Source: Crataegus laevigata
Taxonomy: Eukaryota > Streptophyta > Magnoliopsida > Rosales > Rosaceae
NCBI GenBank assembly: GCA_963580275.1
Contig: OY756939.1
Location: 29,066,001-29,130,000 of the forward strand
Reading direction: 5' to 3'
Length of the DNA: 64,000 nt
This document shows, in pieces, positions 43,301 through 55,400 of the stretch. Each line of letters starts with the position of its first letter. Position 1 is the first letter of the stretch. The notes below the pieces were generated by a model, which saw nothing but the letters and a program-made list of their open reading frames with translations, had not been told where the DNA came from and did not search any database. Both the position numbers and the translations under genes were made by a program.

Positions 43301-45608
43301 TGATGTGAAAATTACTTGACACACAAATTAAACCCTATTTGTGACAATTGTAGTAATGAAGTAAGTAGGGATCGTTCTAACCGGGGATTAACTAGGGGTG
43401 CTAAAACCTCTAAACTGACTTAGAAACACAAAAATCAACTTAAAAACGTTTGAAAAAGACTCAAGGGACTCAAAACAGATTCACAAGACTCAAAACAAGC
43501 TAAAAACTCTCAAAACTGCCTAAAAACACAAACTGGGCAGTTTTGACACTAAACTCAACTTTGGACGAAAATTAGGTTTGGGCTTGACTCAAAACACTTA
43601 AATACACAAACTAAACAGATTTAAAACACTCTAAGACAAGAAAGTAAAAGAGGGGTTTTGGTTTGGACGAATTTAGACTAAAAACAAACAGAAACTAAAC
43701 TAGGCAGATTTGGACGAAATTGAACTTTCTTATGACTCAAAATGTTTCAAAACACAAGATAAGACAGATTCTAAGCCTAAGACTTAACAAAATATGGGGG
43801 GATTTGTGTTTGGACGAAATTCAATTAAATGGACAGATTGTAAAGAAAACAGATTGTAAAGCAAATTGATGTAAACCAATGGATGATGGAATGGCTAAGG
43901 GATTCTTCTCCACACATGAAATATATGCAACTTAAATCAACTTCCAGTTATCAATTCGACAAGTTATGAACCTCGACACTCCAAGTTAATTAAGTCCGCT
44001 TAAATTAACCTTCAGATTTCCCTAAGATCATTGAATTGAATGAATATGCATTGCAACCAAATTATTTCTAACAAGTTCTCTATATGAACAGCATGATAAA
44101 GATACAAGTTAGAATCATTACGTTCATTGGAAATCATAAGCATTGACAAGGCAATTGTAACTATGAAAAGCATGATACTTTCGCCAGGAATCTACTTAAC
44201 ACGATCATGACTAGTGACCTTCACTACTTGTGGATATAAACTCATACCGATTAGGTGAAACAAATTCATATCCTAGCACCAGATTCAAGCATGCAAATTA
44301 AGTGTGCACTCTCAATCAACATACAAGAATAAGTTCTAAATCACATAGTTAAGCAGATTGTATTGATGACTTATGCAACGATAACTGGAGTAATCAACTT
44401 ATTTCACATATATATCCATGGTTTCGAATACACCCTTAGCCAAAACGAATTTAGCCAATCATACTCAAGCAAAACAAAGATTACATGAATTAGACATTGA
44501 AATATAAGAGAGAATACACCTAAAATCGTTCAACAACTCAGAATGAAGAGTCAAACAATGTTGCGCATCTGTCTCCTTCCTCTTGCTTGCGGCAGATTGG
44601 ATGGGGATGAATTCTGGGACGTTTTGATGGTGTAGAACGGGTTGTGGGATGTTTAGAGACACGGCAAGGGAAGTAGGATGGTTGTGGATGAGTGTTTGAT
44701 GGTTGGGAAGTGGTGGAATGGCTGATTGTGTATCTAGGTTGAAGAATGGTGTTTTGGGATCAATGGATGCGGCTGGAATAGAATGGACGAATTTTGATGA
44801 TGAATGGATGCCTTGTGGCTGCAACAATGAGGTTTATTTAAAGAAAATCAGGAATTAAAACCCTAGGTTATTTAGGTATTCAGAAATTAAGTCAAAAGCT
44901 TCTAGAAATAGGAAATCAAAACAGGAATTAAAAGGGATTGTCACAAAGGTGCGGCTAGGGTTTTAAAACACAAAAGGAATGTGTTTTATTTCAGGAATTA
45001 GGAAAGAATCCCTCTCCCTTGCACGGCAAGGAAGAGGAAAGGTTAAGGGAGGTGCGGCTGAGATGATTAGGGAAGGTTTTGTGACCTAAAACTAAAAGGA
45101 AAAAGGATTAGGAAAATAGGAAACTAGGAAAAGGAAGGGGGATGGTGCGGCAAAGGTTCAAGGGTACTCAAGGGCCTTTGTTTTGTGTCCCAAAGTGCAT
45201 AAGAACTCTTCAAAGTGGCTGGAACCTAAGGATTTTTAGGTTTAGGAAAGTTCAACCAAAATAGGAAACCTTGGCTTAACTTTCCTACTTCAAGTAAGAA
45301 TCCATGTTGGAGTAGGAATCCCCATTCTTCTAGGAATCCTCATGTGATTAGGAATCCTTCTTCAATTAGGAATCCTCCTTTAATTAGGAATCCTCATGTG
45401 ATTAGGAATCCTTCTTCAATTAGGAATCTTCCTTTTGCTCCAAAAGCTCCAAATTGCTTTAAAAGGCTCCAAAATGCATCTTTTTGTATTCTTTGCCCTT
45501 AAAACCTGAAAACGCATAAAACTAGCTTAAAAGACTACTTTGCTAAGGAAAAACACTATAAATGTACAAGAACAAGCTAAACTAAGGTGCATAAATATGC
45601 CCCTATCA
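43301..45608 (-). repeat. Mosaic solo LTR inside element M's LTR, TSD ataag
   Basis: This 2308-bp TG...CA segment is flanked by ataag at 43296-43300 and 45609-45613. Read on the minus strand, its first third (45608 to about 44850) is A1-like, including a TTCCTA...TAGGAA array at about 45260-45425. The rest (about 44830 to 43301) is element-A-like, including a 110-codon stretch with about 11 base differences from 10376-10705. Confidence 0.88.
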
Positions 45609-45938
45609 ATAAGATAAGGTTATGGATAATATTTTGGATAATGTTCCACCTTTCTTGCTCTTTCCTTATCTTCTTTGTCTCAAACTTGTTTCTTCATCAT
45701 TAAAATATATTCCTAGCTCCTTGGACCTCCAAATTCGTCCATCCATGGTGCTCCATATGCATGTACTCCATTTAAGGTCAATTTTGCTCTAAAATGCACC
45801 AAAACGCACTTTCTTGCTTCCCTTGCCATTTGAACCAACAAACACATGAAAATAGCTTAAATCACTATAATAAACGATAACTAACTACGTAAACGCAAGA
45901 AAACAAGCTAACTAAGTAGCATAAATATGCTCCTATCA
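45609..45938 (-). repeat. Element M 5' LTR, outer part (A3)
   Basis: It continues 41431-43300 after the nested solo LTR. Its minus-strand start is TGATAGGAGCATATTTATGC at 45938, directly against satellite (ctttt at 45939-45943). Reassembled length is about 2.2 kb. Confidence 0.9.
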
Positions 45939-48900
45939 CTTTTGACACCAAATAAGCATTTGATCCTGTAAGACCTCATTCTTAATGTTTATTGGCGTAT
46001 TGTATGAGTTTAAGTGATTAAATTCCAAAGTGTGTCAAACGGACGCTCGTTTTACCACACGAATACTTAGAAAAGAACAAATGCACTCCAAATGGATAAA
46101 ATTGTGTACTTTTGATACCAAATAAGCATTTGGTCGTTTAAGACCTCATTCTTAATATGTTATTGGTGTATTATATGAGTTTAAGTGATTAAATTCCAAA
46201 GTGTGTCAAACGGACGCTCGTTTGACCACACGAATGCTTAGAAAAGAACAAATACACTCCAAATGGAGAAATAGTGTACTTTTGACACCAAATAAGCATT
46301 TCATCCTGTAAGACCTCATTCTTAATGTTTATTGGTGTATTATATGAGTTTAAGTGATTAAATTCCAAAGTGTGTCAAACGGACACTCGATTTACCACAC
46401 GAATGCTTAAAAAAGAACAAACACTCTCCAAATTTATAAAATAGTGTCCTTTTGGCACCAAATAATCATTTAATGTTTTCAGACCTCATTCTTAATGACT
46501 AATTGGTTTATTATATGAGTTTAAGTGATTAACATTTAAAGTGTGTCAAACGGACGCTCGTTTTACCACACGACTGCTTTGAAAAGAACAAATCCCCTCC
46601 AAATAGAAAAGTAGTGTACTTTTGAGACCCAATAAGCATTAGGCCTTTGAAGACCTCATTCTTAAAGTCTTATTGGTGTATTATATGAGGTTAAGTGATT
46701 ACATTCTAAAGCGTGTCAAACAGACGCTCATTTTACCACACGAATGGTTAAAAATGAACAAATACACTCCAAATGGATAAAATAGTGTACTTTTGGCACC
46801 AAATAATAATTTAATGTTTTCAGACCTCATTCTTAATGTCTAATTGGTGTATTATATGAATTTAAGTGATTAACTTTTAAAGTGTGTCAAACGGACGCTG
46901 GTTTTACCACACGAATGCTTTGAAAAGAACAAATCCCCTCAAAATAGAAAAATAGTGTACTTTTGAGACCAAATAAGCATTTGGTCTTTTAAGACCTCAT
47001 TCTTAAACTCTTATTGGTGTATTATATGAGGTTAAGTGATTAATTTCCAAAGCATGTCAAACGGACGCTCGCCTTACCACACGAATGCTTAAAAAAGAAC
47101 AAATACACTCCAAATGGAAAAATAGTGTACTTTTGACACCAAATAAGCATTTGATCTTGTAAGACCTCATTCTTAATGTCTAATTGGTGTATTATATGAG
47201 TTTAAGTGATTAACTTTTAAAGTGTGTCAAACGGACGCTCGTTTTACCACACGAATGCTTTGAAAAGAACAAATCCCCTCCAAATAGAAAAATAGTGTAC
47301 TTTTGAGATCAAATAAGCATTTGGTCTTTTAAGACCTCATTCTTAAAGTCTTATTGGTGTATTATATGAGGTTAAGTGATTACATTCTAAAGCGTGTCAA
47401 ACAGACGCTCGTTTTACCACACGAATGGTTAAAAAAGAACAGATACACTCCAAATGGATAAAATAGTGTACTTTTGGCAAAAATAATCATTTAATGTTTT
47501 CAGACCTCATTCTTAATGTCTAATTGGTGTATTATATGAGTTTAAGTGATTAACTTTTAAAGTGTGTCAAACGTACGCTAGTTTTACCACACGAATGCTT
47601 TGAAAAGAACAAATCCCCGCCAAATAAAAAAATAGTGTACTCTAGAGACTAAATAAGCATTTGGTCTTTTAAGACCTCATTCTTAATGTATTATTGGCGT
47701 ATTATATGGGGTTAAGTGATTAAATTCTAAAGTGTGTCGAACGGACAGTCGTTTTACCACACAATATGTTAAAAAGAACAAATACACTCCAAATAGATAA
47801 AATAGTGTACTCTTTTGCACCAAATAATCATTTAATTTTTTCAGACCTCATTCGTAATGTCTAATTGGTGTATTATATGAGTTTAAGTGATTAAATTCTA
47901 AAGTGTGTCAAACGGACGCTCGTTTTACCACACGAATGGTTGGAAAGGGACAAATACACTCCAAAATGGATAAAATAGGGTACTTTTGACACCAAATAAG
48001 CATTTGGTCGTTTAAGACCTCATTCTTATTATGTTATTGGTGTATTATATGAGTTTAAGTGATTAAATTCCAAAGTGTGTCAAACGGACGCTAGTTTGAC
48101 CACACGATTGCTTAGAAAAGAAAAAAAACAGTCCAAATGGAAAAATAGTGTACTTTTGAGACCAAATAAGCATTTGGTCTTTTAAGACCTCATTATTAAT
48201 GTCTCATTGGTGTATTATATGAGTTTAAGTGATTAACTTTTAAAGTCTGTCAAACGTACGCTCGTTTTACCACACGAATGCTTTGAAAAGAACAAATCCC
48301 CTCCAAATAGAAAAATAGTGTACTTTTCAGACGAAATAAGCATTTGGTCTTTTATGACCTCATTCTTAATGTATTATTGGCGTATTATATGAGGTTAAGT
48401 GATTAAATTCTAAAGTGTTTCGAACGGACGGTCGTTTTACCACATAATATGTTAAAAAAGAACAAATAAACTCCAAATAGATAAAATAGTGTACTTTTTG
48501 CCCCAAATAATGATTTAATGTTTTCAGACCTCATTCGTAATGTCTAATTGGTGAATTATATGAGTTTAAGTGATTAAATTCTAAAGTGTGTCAAACGGAC
48601 GCTCGTTTTACCACACGAATGGTTGGAAAGGGACAAATAGACTCCAAATGGATAAAATAGGGTACTTTTGACACCAAATATCCAAAGTGTGTCAAACGGA
48701 CGCTCGTTTGACCACACGATTGCTTAGAAAAGAAAAAATACTGTCCAAATGGAAAAATAGTGTACTTTTGAGACCAAATAAGCATTTGGTCTTTTAAGAC
48801 CTCATTATTAATATCTCATTGGTGTATTATATGAGTTTAACTGATTAAATTCTAAAGTGTGTCAAACGGACGCTCGTTTTACCACACGAATGGTTAAAAA

Positions 48901-50644
48901 AGAACAAATACACTCCAAATGGATAAAATAGTGTAGTTTTGGCACCAAATAATCATTTAATGTTTTCAAACCTCATTCTTAATGTCTAATTGGTGTATTA
49001 TATGAGTTTAAGTGATTAAATTTTAAAGTGTGACGAACGGACGCTCGTTTTACCACACGAATGGTTGGAAAGGGACAAATACACTCCAAATGGATAAAAT
49101 AGGGTACTTTTGACACCAAATATCCAAAGTGTGTCAAACGGACGCTCGTTTGACCACACGATTGCTTAGAAAAGAAAAAATACAGTCCAAATGGAAAACT
49201 AGTGTACTTTTGAGACCAAATAAGCATTTGGTCTTTTAAGACCTCATTCTTAATGTATTATTGGCATATTATATGAGGTTAAGTGATTAAATTCTAAAGT
49301 GTGTCAAACGGACGCTCGTTTTACCACACGAATGGTTAAAGAAGAACAAATACACTCCAAATGGATAAAATAGTGTACTTTTGGCACCAAATAATCATTT
49401 AATGTTTTCAGACCTCATTCTTAAAGTCTAATTGGTGTATTATATGAGTTTAAGTGATTAAATTCCAAAGTGTGTCACACGGACGCTCGTTTTACCACAC
49501 GAATGCTTAAAAAAGAACAAATACACTACAAATGGAAAAATAGTGTACTTTTGACACCAAATAAGCATTTAATCCTGGAAAACCTCATTCTTAATGTTTA
49601 TTGGTGTATTATATGAGTTTAAGTGATTAAATTCCAAAGTGTGTCAAACGGACGCTCGTTTTACCACACGAATGCTTTGAAAAGAACAAAGCCCCTCCAA
49701 ATAGAAAAATAGTGTACTTTTGAGACCAAATAAGCATTTGGTCTTTTAAAACCTCATTTTTAAAGTCTTATTGGTGTATTATATGAGGTTAAGTGATTAA
49801 ATTCTAAAGCGTGTCAAAGGAACGCTCGCTTTACCACACGAATGCTTAAAAAAAAACAAATACACTCCAAATGGAAAAATAGTGTACTTTTGACACCAAA
49901 TAAGCATTTGATCTTGTAAGACCTCATTCTTAATGTCTAATTGGTGTATTATATGAGTTTGAGTGATTAACTTTTAAAGTGTGTCAAACGGACGCTCGTT
50001 TTACCACACGAATGCTTTGAAAAGAACAAATCCCCTCCAAATAGAAAATTAGTGTAGTTTTGAAACCAAATAAGCATTTGGTCTTTTAAGACCTCATTCT
50101 TAAAGTCTTATTGGTGTATTATAGGAGGTTAAGTGTTTAAATTCTAAAGTGTGTCAAACGGACGCTCGTTTTACCACACGAATGGTTAGAAAAGAACAAA
50201 TACACTCCAAATGGATAAAATAGTGTACTTTTGGCACCAAATAATCATTTAATGTTTTCAGACCTCATTCTTAATGTCTAATTGGTCTATTATATGAGTT
50301 TAAGGGATTAAATTCTAAAGTGTGTCAAACGGACGCTCGTTTTACCACACGAATGGTTGAAAAGGGACAAATACACTTCAAATGGATAAAATAGTGTACA
50401 TTTGACACAAAATAAGCATTTGGTAGTTTAAGACCTCATTCTTAATATGTTATTGGTGTATTATATGAGTTGAAGTGATTAAATTCCAAAGTGTGTCAAA
50501 CGGATCCTCATTTTACCACACGAATGCTTAGAAAAGAAAAAATACACTCCAAATGGAAAAATAGTGTACTTTTGACACCAAATAAGCATTTGATCTTGTA
50601 AGGCCTCATTCTCAATTTCTTATTGGTGTATTATATGAGTTTAA
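45939..50644. repeat. 170-bp satellite array, about 28 monomers
   Basis: Monomer starts (cttttg) recur at 45939, 46109, 46279, 46449, 46619, 46790, 46960, 47130, 47300 and so on to 50569, nearly always 169-171 bp apart. Two monomers (48665-48764 and 49107-49206) are only 100 bp because the same internal part is missing. The best-kept part is a box with GTGTGTCAAAC and GTTTTACCACAC arms. No coding capacity. Confidence 0.95.
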
Positions 50645-52453
50645 TGAAGGATTATTTTGGAGAAACATGTTCATTTAAGCAATATCATTAGCATGCAATT
50701 AACAAATTAAAGGCGGAATCATGCTTGCATATACTTAAAAACAAAACATTACCCATGAATGTTCAAAGCCTAGTAGTTTAGTGAACCTTTAAACAACTCA
50801 AATCAAAGTGAGTTGAGATTTATACCTTTGTAGATTCCTCTTTGCTTAAGCAAAGGCTAATCACCCAAAGAGAGGGCCTTCATTCCTTGCATCTTAAATC
50901 TATGGATTTATATAGAAAGGATAGGTTCTCTAAGTTCTCAAAATTGAGAACCTCTAAGTTTCTACACCAAGGTTTTGATTAAGAGGAAATGAGTGACCTT
51001 GGAGGAGCTAGAGTGCTAGCTAAAACCCTCCAAGGTGGCCGGCCATTTCTAGAGAGAAGGGAGAGCTTTTCTTCTCTCCAATTTCCCAAAAAACAAGCCC
51101 TAATGAATTTTGGCTATAAAATCATATTTATACCTTAATTCATTTGAGTGGCAATCTTGTAAATAAGTCCAAGTTTGCTACCTTTCACAATATGGCCGGC
51201 CTTAGGATATTTTTGGAGTATTTTGGGCCTTTGTAAATCATTATTTATTAAGTTGTCATACAACTTAAGTCAATGGACTTGACGTTCGAAGCCCATTGGG
51301 CCTTAAGGTCCAAAACCATCCCGAGGTCTTTAACGAACTTATTCGTTTGATTAATAATCATATTAATTAATCCTTGCCATAAATAATTAAACTATTTAAT
51401 TATTCTTACTCATCTCCGTTGAATCTTCAATCTCTACCTTACACGGTGTACGATCCATTAGGTTCCTTTTAGCGAGGCAGTGGGCGATTCAAACTCTTTC
51501 AAATCGATTGTGAATTTGAAACTTACTTTCAATTCTCCCTTTAGTGTTTACACACGTTTAGGGCTTCCACAAACCATGAGTGACACCTAGCAGCATATCA
51601 TGGTTACCCAAGCTAATCAGAAGAGGTGGAGAACCTATTCAGTTTAGGATTACAAATGCAATACGGTCCTTCTCTAATACAATACTCTTGACCACATTGT
51701 TTGGCTTGATAGTTTATTCATGTCTACTATCCAATGTGAATCTCGTGTTTATATGATTCCATTGAATGTGATCTGGAACACATTCCAACATCTCATTCAT
51801 ACTCTGGCCAGAGATTCTAAATCATATCATAGAGTATTCTCCCTCAACGGTTTGAAGGTTAGAGATCCCTTGTTGCGCATTCACTTGTCTCCATGACTAG
51901 ATAGCTTGACCCCAACCATGCCGTGGACACTCCAAAGGAATGCCATTTGACACGATCAAAGATCAAGGACCTAACCACAAGACAACTATGATGCCTCAGG
52001 TCAAATGACTAATTTGCATTATCCTAACCATGAGTTCTCACGTGACATGAATATGAGAACTCGTCGTTGATCGTGTTCAGTGAACTCATTCTCTATTGAG
52101 CACCTACGTACTTGTCTTGGTGTCACTCACACCAATGACTCGAGACCAGTCACTCTCCCTGAGAGAAGACATAACACGTACTGATCTTAACGGACTGTCA
52201 ATGCCCAATTGGCAATCCTATGATCAGGAACGTTTAGGATGTGTCTACGAAAGAATGGTCTCATGAATCTAACTATTTAGATCGCATTCTCCCAATCACA
52301 TATTCCTTGGACTTTATCGTTTAAGCATATAACATTTATATGAGACCGCTCAAACAATAATCTTTGCCCTTGATATTAAACTAGATTAGTTTAATCATGT
52401 GAAATGTCCGTAAAGTATCATCATATGATTGGTTTTAGGGCACATTTCCAACA
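50645..52453 (-). repeat. LARD-like element 3' LTR
   Basis: Read on the minus strand it starts TGTTGGAAATGTGCCC, typical of many plant copia LTRs, and ends AATCCTTCA. It is 1809 bp. The left flank is satellite (tttaa at 50640-50644). Confidence 0.88.
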
Positions 52454-52464
52454 ATCTCCCACTT
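52454..52464 (-). promoter_or_regulatory. LARD-like element polypurine tract
   Basis: Read on the minus strand this is AAGTGGGAGAT, immediately before the 3' LTR start. The same bases lie at 60231-60241 next to the other LTR. Confidence 0.8.
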
Positions 52465-55400
52465 GCACTAGAGCCAATCAGTTTGGTCATCAGTGATGAT
52501 ACCTCTTCTGTAGTCATTTAAAAAATGGCTGAGTAGTAGGCCTAGACAATGGATATCTATATGTTATCCATAGAAGCAACCTTGAGAATAACGACGTCAC
52601 CATTATACATGATTTCCAATCATGTGGTTTAGTCTCTCATATGAGTTCGGACCTTGATGAGACCTTGATTCCCTGGCTTGAGCTATCGCCCCATTAGTGT
52701 CATACACTTTCTGGTTGGAACCGAATAGAGAGTTCATAAATGAACTTTCCCATCCAAACAACATTGTTGTAAGCTTCTATATGGCAATATATTTTGCATT
52801 CATAATGGAACACACTAAAGTCATTACTTTAATGTTTCCATCCAAATATCTCTTTAGTCATAATAAAGAGATATTTGTTTATCTCTTCATTCATAATGAA
52901 GAAACATCCAATGATGGATTAGATTCATAATCTAATACATTTACGCTTCCATTACGTTACTTTGATTCTTCCTCAATTATTGAGAAATCTATCCTTTAGT
53001 ATTTCTTAAATACTTAAGGACTCACTTGACAGTTGCCATGGTTCTGATCCTGGGCTTGTACTGATATCGTTTTGTACCGTTCTAGGTACAACTCATATCA
53101 ATGTTTCTCATACAATATGAAATACATAAATCACCTTTCTGCGTATGCATAAAGGATTCTATTTACGCATTATTACTTTGGGAGTCAAAGGGTACATTCC
53201 CTTTTGAGAAGAGCAACTACTTAGTCTCACTAGAGTTGTCCTTCAAATTGAAGTTTATCATCATATGAGAAACTTCCTAGCATCTCTTGTCTATTATAGA
53301 CTATATCTCCCATATTTATTCTATCGTTTGTAGAATGTTTAAAGTCATTACTTTAACGAAGAAGTATTCATTTCATTTCCAAAATTTAATATATCATATA
53401 TATATTTAAATTTAGGAATATGATTAACTCCCACTAATCTTTTGTAAACCTAGTAAACAAAAGATTCATTTACATCTTTATGAGAAATCAAACGATTTGA
53501 TCTTTCATAAGACGGTTGTAGCTCCCACTAGCTTGCTAAGATCCATGATGGATGGATCTCTACAACTTACATGTCTTGTGATTCATAGTTTTAGACATAC
53601 ATTATCAAGACTATCTTAATAATGGTTATGGAAACCCATATTATGTCCAAACATTAAATCACCATTTAGTTGTAGCTAGCAATCCTCGAATTAATTGAAA
53701 CTAAGACTATATCAAAGATGGTTTCTTCAAAGTCAACCATACTCTTTGAGTGTAGTTACCTTAAGCTACCAATTAGCTTTTAAGGTTTCATTATTTCGAG
53801 TCAAATGGTATTTTACCATTTCCTTGAGTATATATCGTATATACACTCAATGTAGTCATAAGGATTTTCATTCTTATTTCTTTCGATTTAAGAGGTACAA
53901 CTCTATGACATAGTCATAAAGTTCAAACCATTCAACTAAGACGGTTTATAAATCCTTCTCGACTACCTTGGAGCTTTTGGTATAGGAACTAGGTTGTTAT
54001 ATTTGTTGATCACTTTCTTGTCTCTCAAAGAACCCATTCTTTGAGTTCTATATCTCGTTCATTTGCGTTTTAGGCAAATCATATTGTAGGATTACAATGA
54101 ACTACCCAACAAAACAACATTTGTTAGTTGGTTTATAGAAGTGATATCCAAAGGTTAATTTAAGGATATCCCACAAGATTGTTCTCAAACAAATATTGCT
54201 TATTAGCACACAACCCCAAATCTTAACATACTTAAGATTTTGTCTTTCTTTCCAACTACATCTTATGGAGTCATGAAAATTTTGGAAGCTCTTCTAATTG
54301 ACAATCACATTGTTTTAGAAGTTTATATATCCTATATATGGGTAGTAGACAATAACCAAAGAACTAAATCATATTTGATTACGTTCTTCTTCTAATGGAG
54401 AAATTTATTATCTTATGATGCTACTTTCCTTGATATCTTTCAAGGAAACTCATCTAAAGTGTTATCTTTCCTTGGATCAAATCTAAGGAGGTAAATACTT
54501 TAGACGTCTTACTCATCAACTTACATTTCTTGAATTCTTTGAAACCTTTTGCAAAGTATTCGGACTTATGTTTATTCAAAGTAAACTATAGTCCAACCGA
54601 GAGTGATCTTCGGTGAATGTCATATAACATGAGCAGTATTATGTTGTGGACTAGTGCCACTAACATCTAAGTGAATTAACCTTAACAACTTTGTGATTCT
54701 TTCTTCTTTCCAAAAGAATAAAGATTCGAACATTTCGCCTCTATACAATTTTAACAAGAAGGCATTGGATCCGAATCTAACGATCCAAAGCATCCATCCA
54801 TGACCAACTCGCAATTTATGTTTTTAGAGGTATCACAACTCAGTTGGGATTAGTTACTACCTTGCAACCTTTTGGGTTTTAAGCATCGTTTTATTCTAAA
54901 CAATTAACACTACCACGTCATCTCTACTATAGAGACAATTAATTAGATTACAATAATCTAATCATTCTTATTTGGTAGTTCATATGAGGAAGCAAGTACA
55001 ATCCGCTTTCGCAGAGATCTATATTTTATTCACTTTCCGAATGTGAAGTACTTTCTCTTCTCTCATTAATCTTCTACTTCTTATTAGCCACACTTTTACA
55101 ACGATTTGTAAAACATAGTTACTAATACAGAATCAAGCATTCAAGTAGAAGAACCAACTGTTTTGAACAATTCAAGAACATTTTACAACACCTTCAAAAG
55201 ATGTGTTCTTGACACTTGCAAGACATTTCTTGCAAATACCCCTTCCAATGTCCATCCTTTCATAAAGAAAGTTTGTTCCCTTGGAGTTAAATTTTTATCT
55301 TCTTCATTTGACTTCTCCTTTGACTACAATAGTCATGGTCCCTAAACTCCCACTATCTCTCTTGAAACTTATTTCAATTGTGTTTTACACATCAAACGAT

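Larger units (their letters stand above)
22361..45938 (-). mobile_element. Element M: decayed minus-strand Athila-like element with four nested insertions
   Basis: Read right to left: 5' LTR (45938 to 41431, interrupted), primer site (41425-41408), gag (41309 to 39740), gag/PR (28882 to 28465), PR to pol linker (26590 to 25743), RT and part of RNase H (23632 to 22361). Removing the four insertions and one copy of each 5-bp TSD makes the blocks contiguous. Integrase, 3' tail and matching 3' LTR are lost: RNase H joins an LTR of a different subfamily at 22360. The right boundary at 45938 abuts satellite, so M inserted into the satellite array. Confidence 0.85.

Noticed and set aside
48591..49227. 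Similar minus-strand ORFs at 48591-48785 and 48979-49227
   Set aside because: They lie wholly in satellite monomers with a 100-bp deletion that happens to open the frame.
45939..50644. CRISPR-like regular repeats
   Set aside because: Unit length, absence of unique spacers and plant context identify it as satellite DNA.
52697..52930. 77-codon ORF present twice (also 60474-60707)
   Set aside because: The identical second copy comes from the 2.8-kb duplication of the LARD element, not from selection; no domain seen.
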